Assembly (NCBI RefSeq): GCF_022965805.1
Contig: NC_133109.1
Location: forward strand, 1,007,001-1,071,000
Reading direction: 5' to 3'
From: Primulina eburnea
Lineage: Eukaryota > Streptophyta > Magnoliopsida > Lamiales > Gesneriaceae
DNA length: 64,000 nt
In this document: one piece after another, positions 49,539-59,874 of the stretch
How positions within the stretch are numbered: the stretch's first letter is position 1
Layout of the letters: the number at the start of each line of letters is the position of its first letter
Translations under genes and position numbers: made by a program
Notes under the pieces: model-generated
Databases searched by the model: none
Seen by the model: the letters and a program-made list of their open reading frames with translations, nothing else
What the model was told of the DNA's origin: nothing

Positions 49539-52500
49539 TAACAAACTCTTGTGATGTATTCTTTTATTTAACCTTAACAGTTGTATATAAATAATGTAGG
49601 GCCATATTAATTTAATATACAAGGAAAGCATTCATCTTTTCATTACAGGAGTTTTCTTTCCACTTTTCTTACTTGGTATCAGAGCTACCAAAAATGGCGG
49701 AAGCTACCTCACTAAATAATTCCAGCAACATCTCCCATAACAATTTTTGTGCTAGTTAACCCAGCAAATCAGATCACCCACGTAAAACTTGGTGATGATA
49801 ATTTTCTTCTTTGGCAGCTTCAAATTTCTTCGGGAATTAATGGTCTGGGCCTAGAATATTGCGTACAGAAGAAACGCCCACTCCGCAGAAATTTTTGATT
49901 ACAGAGGATGTGGCTGAAACAATTAATCCACTCTACATCTTGTGGTGTCGGCAAGACCAGCTTCTATTCTCCTTTCTACTTGGTTCAATGGCCGAAGGTA
50001 TTCAAGCCCAGATGATCGGTTGTACAACCACAGCTCAACTCTGGTCGCGAATCACACATCTCTTTGCCACCAAATCCAAGGCTCGTGTAATGCAGTACAA
50101 ATTGTAATTACAAACACTGAAGAAGGGAAGTCTTAACATGAAAGATTTCCTTAGCAAAATGAAAGGCTATGTTGATTTACTAGCTGTGTGTGGTCATTCA
50201 ATTTCTGATGATGATCATGTGTTATACATTTTGGGAGGAGTTGGAGTGGAATATGAAGCTGTTGTGGTACATATTACCTCCAGAGTTGATGCTCTTTCAA
50301 CCGCAGATGTTAGTGCTTTACTAATGGCACATGAGGCACGAATTGAGTCTTACACAACCAACACTGATGGAAGCACTCCTAACATCAATGCTACCACTTT
50401 TTCTCAATCAAAGGGACGTGATACTCCAACTCAAAGTTTCACTCCTCGTGGATGTGGCCGTGGCCATTTCTTTAGAGGTGGAAGAAAAACTAGAACAACA
50501 ACAATCGCCCAACATGTCAAATCTGTGGGTAATCTGGACACGTTGCTGAAAAATTCTATTATCGTTTTGATAAAGACTTTGTTCCACAACACAGAAACTC
50601 AGGTCCTCTTTTCCAACCTATTGCCCATCCAAATCGAGGCCCTCCTTCTGCTGCAGTAGCCATGAAGCAACCAGATATGCTCAATGAAGATTGGTGGTTC
50701 CCTGACTCTGGAGCATCTCATCATGTCACAAATGATCTTGGTAATCTCACTATTGGATCTGAGTTCACAGGTGAAGGTAAAGTTTATATGGGAAATGGAT
50801 ATGGTTACCTATTTCACATATAGGAGCATCACGTTTTCACTCTTCCTCACATAACAACTCTCGCACATATCATCTAAATAATTTGCTTTGTGTTCCTCAT
50901 CTTACCAAAAACCTTGTTAGTGTAAGCAAATTTGCTCAAGACAACAATGTCTTCTTTGAATTTCACCTACAATTCTGTGTTGTGAAGGATCTAGCAACCA
51001 AGGTTCAGCTTCTCAAAGGCACCCTACATGAAGGTCTATATAGATTTCATCTTGGCAAACTTGATCGTCCTCCATCCACACAAACATCATGCATCAATCT
51101 CATTTATCCTTTAAATCAAGTGCAGTCAGCACATCATCCTCCTCCAGTGGCATCATCCACATTAGCTAGATGGCATTATAGGCTAGATCATCCCATGTTT
51201 CCGTAAAGCAAGTTTTAACCAATTGTAATGTCTCTTTTCAAATAAATGACAATATTACTCTTTACTCTGCTTGTGAGTTGGGAAAGAATCATAAATTGCC
51301 ATTTCCAAAATCTCACACAGTCTACTCTAAACCACTTGAACTTGTCTTCTCTGATGTTTGGCGTCCAGCTCATCATATTTCCAATAATGGGTTTCGATAT
51401 TATGTTAGTTTTGTTAATGCATTTAGTAGATATACCTGGATTTTCTTTCTTAAACACAAATCCGAGGTATTTCAGATCTTTCAATTGTTTAAACTAATGT
51501 TGAGTTGCAATGCAACCATAAGATCAAAGCTCTTCAAATAGATTGGGGTAGGGAATATCTATCATTGGTTCCTTTCTTTCAAAAATTTGGAATCGAACAT
51601 CGCGTAACATGTCCATATACTTCCCAACAAAATGGTGTTGTGGAACGAAAACATAGGCACATTGTCGACACTGGTCTTTCTTTACTTGTTCATGCACATA
51701 TGGCTCTTACTTATTGGGATGATGCCTTCTCCACTTCCGTTTACTTAATTAATAGGCTGCCTACCTCCATTCTGCATAAACAAATCCCTCTTCAAAGGTA
51801 ATTTCAACTTACTCCTCATTGTTCTTTTCTCCGTGTCTTTGGTTGCCTATGTTTTCCTTATCTCCGCGTATATAACTCTCACAAGCTAGCCTTTCGCTCC
51901 AAGGCATGTACATTCCTTGGCTACAACACGAAACATAAAGGATATAAATGCCTCAGCGAAGATGGTCATCTTTATATTTCCAGACATGTCAAGTTTGATG
52001 AAAACTCATTTCCTTTTTCTCACCGTCCGTTAGCTACATCCTCTGCATCTATCAGTAGACCTCCCTCTTCTCTTGTCCCTCCTCATATTCCTTTTCTTAG
52101 TCCACATATGCCAACTCAGCTTGAGTCCAGTCCTTCCCATTCTATAGTCACTACTTTGCCAGATACTCCTATTTCCCCTCTTCTTTATCTTCTTCTCCAT
52201 CTATCTCTGCTTCTATATGTGACACAAGTAGTACATCAGATACTATACCAGAGACTACTCACTCTATGGTCACTCGATCCAAGGCTGGAGTTGTTAAACC
52301 CAAGCTATACCATGCCTTTCATTTTATGACTACTGAACCCACTAAATTTCAAGATGCTTTGCTTCATAATGAGTGGAAACGGGCAATGAAAGATGAGTAT
52401 CATGCTTTACTCAAAAACAACACCTGGTCTTTGGTCTCTCCTCCATTAAACACTCCTATTATTGGCTGCAAATGGGTGTACAAGCTCAAGAAACATCCGG

Positions 52501-53340
52501 ATGGCTCCATAGCTCGCTACAAAGCCCGTCTTGTTGCTAAGGGATACTCTCAAACTGCTGGCCTGGATTATTTTGACACTTTCAGTCCTGTTGTAAAACC
52601 AACTACAATTCGATTGGTCCTCATAATTTCTTTAACAAAAGGCTGGATCATCCAACAATTAGATGTCAATAATGCGTTTCTTCATGGTAACCTTCATGAA
52701 ACCATTCATATGCAGCAACCCCCTGGTTTTGAACAACGACAGGGAAATACCATTCTAGTTTGCAGATTGCATAAGGCCATCTATGGGTTAAAACAAGCAC
52801 CTCGTGCTTGGTTTAACAAACTCAAGACCACTCTACAGCACATTGGTTTTCATGCTTCCAAGGCTGACTCTTCTTTATTTGTTCGATTTCACTCACTCTC
52901 AATTATTTATATTTTGGTTTACGTGGATGACATTGTCATAACATGAAGCAATGCTACAGATATTCAAGCCCTTATTCATCGCCTGAACTCTGAGTTCTAA
53001 TTAAAACACCTTGGTGATCTATCATATTTTCTTGGTATAGAAGTCTCTCGGCCAACTCGGGACACTTTGTTTCTTTCTCAAGCAAAGTATATTCAAGATC
53101 TACTTTCGAAGACTAAGATGAACAAGGCCAAGTCCCTTCTTACTCCTATGATTTCTTCTCTCAAACTATCAACTCGAGAAGGCGATCCCTTTGAAGATAT
53201 CACTCTTTATCGCAGCACTGTTGGTGCATTTCAATACTTAACATTCACAAGACCGGATATCGCTTATAGTGTGAATAAAGTGAGTCAGTTTATGCATCAT
53301 CCACTTCACTTGCACTGGGTGGCTGTCAAAAGAATACTTC
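49539..53340 (+). pseudogene. Ty1/copia retrotransposon, truncated and frameshifted
   Basis: LTR-like DNA runs to about 49672, followed at once by TTGGTATCAGAGC (initiator tRNA-Met primer site, 49673-49685) and an ATG at 49694. The polyprotein is in pieces. Gag: LWSRITHLFATKSKARVMQ and FLSKMKGYVDLLAVCGH. Pre-integrase: WHYRLDHP (51171). Integrase: GIEHRVTCPYTSQQNGVVER. Reverse transcriptase (52266-52946): KWVYKLKKHPDGSIARYKA and the catalytic YVDD, then TRPDIAYSVNKVSQFMHHP up to 53330. Stops and frame changes occur throughout. Similarity ends at 53340 before RNase H, and there is no 3' LTR, so the 3' end was lost. Confidence 0.85.
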
Positions 53341-54232
53341 TGGGCGGATGGCCTTTCTCCCTGTTTTATCCCCGACTTCCCTCGCGTTATCCTCCAAATG
53401 CTTTACCCATTTTTATGCTTGAATGTCGTATGGTGCTTCTATGTGCTCTATTTTAGTTAAAACAGTGGCATATAAAATATTAAGTTGAGGGATGTGTAAA
53501 ATTCTTTCTGTGGAAGACGCTCATGTTTTTACAGCTCTTATATTTAAAATTTGATTTATTTTTTTAGTCATTCTGCCGATTCTGCAAATCGTAGGTACGA
53601 TGGGGTATTGGCTGAGGTTTATGTGTCATTTGGTTGGAACATAGTTCTTTTAGTTCATGCACGTGCGTCGGGTCAGTCGCAAAATTAGGCACGTGTTTGG
53701 TTTAGCATGTGATTAATGGAAATCATGTGAAGAATGATATTTCTTGAAGTTAAATTATGAAATGTCGATTTTATGATTTTAGATTTTATTTGGATTTAAG
53801 TTTATCTGTTTCTGTCTGAAAACTTATGACTCATTGTGAAGTTTCATTCAAAATTCATATAATCTGAATTTTCATTCAAAATTCATATACATGGGAAATT
53901 CTGAGTTTATAACAGATTTTTGAATTTCTGCAAACAGGATCACTTTTGCGAGAGTATCATTCTGCATTGGATGATAATACTTCCCAATCTTGTAATCATT
54001 TTTCGAATTTTGCCCCTATAACTCATATAATGGATCGTCAAGACATCAGGTTTTGTAAGCAGTGGTTGCCTCGTCTTAGAAAGCTTTGGTTTAATCTGTA
54101 GTTATTAGATCTTTTTTGACACCCTTTCTTCTCCCTTTTAGACCATAGGGATGCCACAATCTGTTTCTTTTTTTTTTATTATTGCTATTGACCATTTTTA
54201 GTACGGTTTTCTTAGCCCACTATCTCATTGCA
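53341..54232. other. probable leader of the Cys/His-repeat pseudogene
   Basis: Sequence composition changes at 53340, where copia similarity stops in mid-domain. The T-rich DNA that follows, with possible splice sites, may be the 5' untranslated region and introns of the pseudogene at 54233. No coding region was recognised. Confidence 0.4.
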
Positions 54233-55985
54233 TGGACGTTATCCTTGGCTATGCTACTAATTTGGCATCAATCTCCAAAGATCAGAGTGAAGTTTCTGAT
54301 CACCCAGGTATTCTACTCTAGAATTTAGTTCATATGGTGTGTCGAGCCCTTGATTTTCGAAGGGAAGCAAAAGAAAAAAAAAATTAGCTCTATTTGACCA
54401 GCCCATTAACTTGAAATATGGATCGTCTCGGGTTCTTGTAGGGCATTCATCTGGTGTCTGCACTAGGATGTTCTCGGAACATGAAATTGAAGAGGAGTCT
54501 TCTATTGATCTTGGCCTTAGTATTTAGCTTAAAGTTGGGGATAACTGATCATACAGTTCAAATAAGGCTTCTGTCGAGACATTCAATGGATCCAAGACAA
54601 GGAAGCTTATTTTGGACACCTTCAATTAAGTCTATCTACATGACCTGCTGATTCTGATGTAACCATAGCAAGCCAAGGGTAATTCGTGATAAATCCGAAT
54701 CACCAGCTTTGTTGTCTATCCTTAAACTAGTGGATGAAGGGTCAACATCATCTCGGTGGAAAACTGACCCTGTGATCCCCCCATTCCAGAATGTTGAGAT
54801 TTCCATCCCTTTCGATCGAGAACATTGCTATAGCAAACCAAATCAAACACCAACCTTAGTTAGCAGTTCTTATGATATAGTTAATCGGCAACCACTACGT
54901 CAAACTAAGCTGAAAGCATGCTCATTTGAAGGATGCACTAAAGGTGCAAGAGGGGCTACTGGTCTTTGTATTGCTCATGGAGGTGGAAGGAGATGTCAGA
55001 GAGCTGGCTGTAATAAGGGAGCCGAAGGTAAGACTGTTTTTTGTAAGGCGCTGCCAGCATCTTGGGTGCACAAAAAGTGCTGAAGGTCACACCGACTACT
55101 GCATATGTCACGGTGGTGGTAGGCGGTGTAGTCATGATGGCTGCACACATGCTGCAAGAGCTAAGTCTGGCCTTTGCGTTCATCATGGAGGTGGCAAAAG
55201 GTGCAAGATTGAAAATTGCCAGAGGAGTGCTGAAGTAATTGCTGGTCTTTGCATATCCCATGGAGGCGGTCGTCGTTGCCAGTACCCCAAATGTTCAAAA
55301 GGCGCTCAAGGGAGCACGTTGATTTGTAAAGCCCATGGTGGTGGCAGAAGGTGCACATTTTTGGGGTGCCAGAAAAGTGCATAAGGGAGCACAACTCTTT
55401 GCAAAGGTCAATGGGTGGTAAAAATGCACATATGAAGGATGTACAAAAAGCGTTAATGGGGGAACTATATTTTGCGTTAGCCATGGAGGGGGCAAGAGAT
55501 GTTCTGTTCTAGAATGTACAAGAAGTGCGAGGGGGGAGAACGAATTATTGTGTTCGACATGGTGGAGGCAAAAGATGCAAGTTCGAAGGATGCCCAAATA
55601 GTACAAGGAAGCACTGATTTTTTGCAAGGCGCGTGGTGGAGGAAAACGATGCTCGTGGGAACGGTTGGGTTCAGGGCTCGGTAGTCAATCTACCATTCCT
55701 TGTGATAAATTTGCTAGAAACAAATCCAGTCCATGTTCTTCCCATGGTGCAGAATTTCAGGACAACCCATATCGGAGCATGTCTTCTCGCCCAATATCCC
55801 CACCAACTGTGCCACAGGATGGTTTCTGGGATCAGCTCTCTCTTCCGGAAGGGAGGGTTCATAGAGGTAGCCTAATGGCTACTCTTAGAGGTGCCACAAT
55901 GTTTGAAACAAATAATAGTAGTGAAGAAGGGGATGACCTACTGGAGCCAATAAAACCTCGTGATATGTCTCATAGCTGGGTGTGA
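54233..55985 (+). pseudogene. Cys/His-repeat (WRKY19-like family) protein, broken
   Basis: Candidate start ATG 54233 (MDVILGYATNLASISK), a possible intron near 54309-54439, then a segment with IDLGLSI followed by stops. From 54709 a frame reads into tandem units of about 25 residues of the form C-x4-C-x6-G-x4-C-x2-HGGG-xRC, for example CSFEGCTKGARGATGLCIAH and CSHDGCTHAARAKSGLCVHH. At least six units are recognisable. A frame change falls near 55055, a stop near 55381, and further shifts to 55670. The tail (LPEGRVHRGSLMATLRG... to SWV, stop 55983-55985) is open. This repeat family occurs in plant proteins often named WRKY19-like although most lack a WRKY domain. The repeats may bind metal; the function is not known to me. 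Confidence 0.75.
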
Positions 55986-57600
55986 GTAAGGTCCTTCCCC
56001 TTACTTACTCTATTGTAATATATACCCATCTTCTTCTAGCTCCTGACGTTGACTTCGTCGAATTTGACTACACCGGGTCTGATCATGGTGAATCCGACAT
56101 TCTGATCTATTTCTGTGTCTTTTAGCATAGACATGCTCGAGGGTTCTCATGTCAAAGGGTGTAAGTTATGAAGAAAAGGTGATTTGAAGTGTGAGTGTGA
56201 ATTGTGTTGCCTGTGTATTCTGTTTAAGAATCATGGTAAGTTGTATATATAATGTTCTTCCTGTATATTATCTGTGAGTGATATCTGCATTTTCATTGTA
56301 TTTGATTTATTAATGGACATTCTGATTTTCTGATCAGCTAAAAACAAATTATAAAAACAATATTCTTGAGTATATGGAAATCCCCAGCACCAACTGGCTA
56401 TTAGTAAGTTTTTGATTGGCTGATGAAAGTGACGATGATAAATAAAGTACTAAAACTATTACTTAAGCTTGAGAATTTTTTGGGCCAAATCTCAACTCTA
56501 AGTCTCTAGACTATTGAGTTTAATTCCATTTCTTAGTAGTTAAATCACATTTTCGCCATAGACTTATAGGTCTTAAATTTGGAATGTAAAATCTGAATAT
56601 TATATTAATGAATTAATCTTGATTATCGTTATTTTAGATATAATGAAGTTAATTATTTGATGTTGGCCAAAAATATTGTAAAAAAAATAATATATAAAAG
56701 ACATGGTTCTACTCGTCTCCTCGATGCTTTTTGGGGCAAAAAAAAAAAAAGAGGAGTTAGATCTATTTTTTAAGGAAAAAACAATTGCAGAGATTTGATG
56801 TTTGAATTTGTTTTCTAGAAAAGAATCATAAAAGAAGTGTATGATTTAAATGTCGATCAAATCTATTCGTTTTTGTTGTTTTGTCGTAATATATATATAA
56901 AGCATCGAACCACTGGTTATTGATGTTTTTATATATATATCTGACTTTTTTTAAAAAAGATTAAATGTCTAATTATTTATTAATTGTATTTTTATTTTTA
57001 TTTTTATTTTTACATTTTATTAAGCACGAGATCGTCATAATAACTCGTAATTTGGTAAGCTCAAAATTTATCACAACTCTAACCTTATTTCTACTAATTT
57101 CGAACAATAAACTAAAAACTAAAATAAAAATTTAGATAAAGAAAAATTTATTTAACATAAATCTACAATTAAAATTAAAAATTTAATTATGGGGTATCAC
57201 ATGTCAAAAATTTCATAATATACTAGTTATTCTGCATACGTGATGCATGTGTGTACAGTCTTTTTTATCATTATCGATGGACTAAAGTGAACTTTGACAA
57301 ATTATAAAAAAATTAAATTAATATTTGTATTGTTGAAATAAAAATAAAATACTTGAAATTTTAAAAAAAAGTAATAAACAAAAATATAATATTATTATGG
57401 GGAAATTGTCAAAAACTCCCTATTTCCATTCTCAACCTCCTCTTTACTCCCTACCCCATTAAAACTTTGTTTCAACTCCCCATATCCCTCAAATTTCCAA
57501 GTTTGCCCTTATATTTATTTTAAATAATTGATTTCTTTTTTGTAGTAAAAGGCCCATCATGCTTTCGTAAAATAAATTGAATCTTTTACCTTTTTGACTA
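55986..57600. other. intergenic DNA up to the viral insertion
   Basis: The first ~300 bases are probably the 3' flank of the pseudogene. The rest is AT-rich. A degenerate CACGTGC-type repeat end lies near 57222 (ATACTAG then GCATACGTGATGCATGTG). Around 57400-57500 there is a C-rich segment ('caaaaactccctatttccat' and on) of repeat-like composition. No gene. Confidence 0.5.
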
Positions 57601-57798
57601 GAGTACCACCGGGTTATATCCACCGTTTTTTACGGACTGCTCCTCACAGTCCAACCACACGATCGCAACCGATGGTTACTAAGCAGATTCCTTCAGCAAT
57701 ACTTAGCACAGCTCTAATTCGTTTCCTACCTTAGAGCGTACAGCAAAAGATCAATTTTTGAAAATAATACATGATAGGGGCTAAGAGCAAAGATCTCT

Positions 57799-57826
57799 TT
57801 TATTCAAACACAAACATTTATTTATT
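57799..57826 (-). terminator. pararetroviral polyadenylation signals
   Basis: AATAAA on the minus strand at 57821-57826, 57817-57822 and 57799-57804. They lie 150-190 nt downstream of the TATA box. Caulimovirid pregenomic RNA ends a similar distance past its own start, giving a terminally redundant transcript. Confidence 0.6.
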
Positions 57827-57977
57827 ACATAGTAACCTCCTGTAGAGGAGGAGAAACTTGTTTAGCTACTTATCGTAGCTGAACTCTTAACACTCATAAA
57901 ACTTGTAAAAATATTACAACCTTGTATGAAAGAAATGGAGAAAATATTTGATGATCTTCACTTCCTTCTTTCTGCCT

Positions 57978-57985
57978 TATTTATA
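57978..57985 (-). promoter_or_regulatory. pregenomic-RNA promoter TATA box
   Basis: TATAAATA on the minus strand, followed by AGGCAGAAAGAAGGAAG, a purine-rich start region like those after caulimovirid full-length promoters. It lies between the last viral ORFs and the polyadenylation signals, the expected place. Confidence 0.65.
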
Positions 57986-58078
57986 GAAGGCTCCTTCGGA
58001 TTTGAACTTCGGATTTCAAATCTTCATAAGCCTTTACAGCTTGCATTGGGGACCATTTGGTGGTTGAGGGGTCCCTGT

Positions 58079-58279
58079 CTAGATTATTAATCTTGACATT
58101 AACTTCTCATCCTCCTTTATCTCTTTTAGATACCATTGACGATGAGTTTCCAGGATATCGGCAGTAATTTCATCTTTTTTATACTCTTTAAAATGATTTA
58201 CTAACCATTTAAGAGCTTCTGCCTCTTTCCTCTTGTATGTTATTCTTCTTTTCAAAACTTTCAAATATACACGATACAT
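58079..58279 (-). CDS. small ORF after the viral transactivator gene
   Basis: 66 codons, starting ATG and ending TAA, between the transactivator stop and the TATA box. The product is highly charged (Lys/Glu/Arg-rich, for example FKEYKKDEITADIL) and probably helical. There is no recognised domain. Some cavemoviruses have a small extra ORF near this place, so it may be a viral ORF5. It could also be chance; codon composition and position are the only support. Confidence 0.4.
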   Translation of the reverse strand: MYRVYLKVLKRRITYKRKEAEALKWLVNHFKEYKKDEITADILETHRQWYLKEIKEDEKLMSRLII

Positions 58280-58527
58280 TTTAAGTTTTTGGTTCTGGTG
58301 TGTTAACTGGTTTCCTTTCTGTCCTTATTTATGGATGAATTTTCGGGACCAGTTAATTTACTTTTATTCATTGGATTCCTTTTAGATTGGTGTCCAATGC
58401 TTGCTGAGTCATCCATCATTTGTTATTGATGGTCTATTTGTCCTTTACCACTAATTAGTGGTTGTCTTGTTTCTTCCACTCACATGGTAATGGTCCTGCT
58501 TTTGTAGTGGAGGGTCACATGTCCCTT

Positions 58528-59874
58528 TTAATTTTGTCGAGGAATCTTTGGCTTTCGGCTTCCTCGAGGAAATCGTGAATGTGGTCCATCCCCACTTGTA
58601 CTGGTATCGGTAAAGTGTTTCCGATCAGATCTCGGCTTGAATCCTTTACCAAATTCCGGTTCCTTCTGGTTTTGGCATTCTGGACAGATGTTTTCAGACC
58701 ATCTTCCTACATGTGCCATATTACAGAATTTCCGACGAGTTTCTTTACTTGCCGGCAGCTTGCTATTCCACAAAAGATTTCTTTTCTTTTCAAATAGATC
58801 TTCTGCAAAACTTGTTGTTTTTCCTGTCATGGTATTTAACAGGAATGATCCGTTCCCTGAATGATTGTAGAATTTGAACGGAAACTTGACTTTGTCCATC
58901 TCAGTGAGACAGACCCAAATACCCCAAGCTCTTCTGGTAGAAATGTCATCTTCAGTCATTGAAGACACTAGGGGTGTTTCTTCTGTCGGAGGGTCCTTGA
59001 TAAATTTCTGGATATTTGAATCTGGCCTCCTTAGCTTGATGAAATGAAAGGCTTCGTGAGAACCTTTCCCTGCTGGTTCTGGTGCTGCACTAAAGAAGTA
59101 TAGCTCCAAAACATCTCCTCTGGACAAATAATCATTGTTTGCCCAAGTCTCGTGAACAGCTTCCTGGATCCACTTTGGTAAACCTGAGATTTCCGGAAAG
59201 CTGGGTGATGTAGTATAAACTGAGGCAAGAGCCCCAAATTCATACCAAGCTTTAACCTCCTTGGGATGTGAATTAGGTTTCATCCATACCCTTGGATATT
59301 TTCCTGAAACATCAACCCTATTTGTAGCTGGGTTAATGCCAATACGTGTTTTTAATTTCTCCCAATTCTGCTGATAAACCTGGAATGGAGAAATTACACC
59401 TTCATTAGTACCAACCTTAGCTTTGCCTTTGTCAATGCGAGGCCTAAGGTTGATCTCTCCCTCTTCAATCCCCGAGGTGAAGGGTTGACTTGAGGACTCA
59501 AGATAAGGATCAGGAGTCTCAATTTTTGTTTCAGCCGACTCATCTCGTGATGATCCCGACTTAACACTTGTGCAAGGGGTATTTGAATCCCCCGCTACAG
59601 GTATAGAGTCCTGTACTCGAAAACTCTCCATTTGAGAAACCAGTGGTCTCTCAATGCCCCGGAGGATAGGCCTTTGCGTTACAGACCATAACTGAGTATA
59701 TGCCTGTAAACATCCTGTAATTCGATCAGAGACAATTCTCTTATCAGCTTGTTGTAGCCTTCCCGCAACTTCTGCGTTAACAGCTAACTTGTTGAACTCG
59801 GTTTGAAGCATTTCAAGGTGTTCCCTCAAATGCCTCTGCATCTTGATAATAGCATCAATGTCAATGCTGTCCAT
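58528..59874 (-). CDS. pararetroviral transactivator/viroplasmin-like protein
   Basis: An intact frame of 448 residues starting 14 nt before the end of the polymerase ORF. The N-terminus has a predicted coiled coil (MQRHLREHLEMLQTEFNKLA), then an acidic Ser/Thr-rich linker. The central domain runs roughly from residue 165 to 330 (PFQVYQQNWEKLK, YPRVWMKPNSHPKEVKAWYE, SRRAWGIWVCLTEMD-like). A late Cys/His cluster has CNMAHVGRW and CPEC, and the tail is basic. Caulimovirid inclusion-body proteins occupy this position after Pol, allow re-initiation on the polycistronic RNA and form the virus factory. The assignment rests mostly on position and the Cys/His pattern. Confidence 0.7.
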   Translation of the reverse strand: MDSIDIDAIIKMQRHLREHLEMLQTEFNKLAVNAEVAGRLQQADKRIVSDRITGCLQAYTQLWSVTQRPILRGIERPLVSQMESFRVQDSIPVAGDSNTPCTSVKSGSSRDESAETKIETPDPYLESSSQPFTSGIEEGEINLRPRIDKGKAKVGTNEGVISPFQVYQQNWEKLKTRIGINPATNRVDVSGKYPRVWMKPNSHPKEVKAWYEFGALASVYTTSPSFPEISGLPKWIQEAVHETWANNDYLSRGDVLELYFFSAAPEPAGKGSHEAFHFIKLRRPDSNIQKFIKDPPTEETPLVSSMTEDDISTRRAWGIWVCLTEMDKVKFPFKFYNHSGNGSFLLNTMTGKTTSFAEDLFEKKRNLLWNSKLPASKETRRKFCNMAHVGRWSENICPECQNQKEPEFGKGFKPRSDRKHFTDTSTSGDGPHSRFPRGSRKPKIPRQN

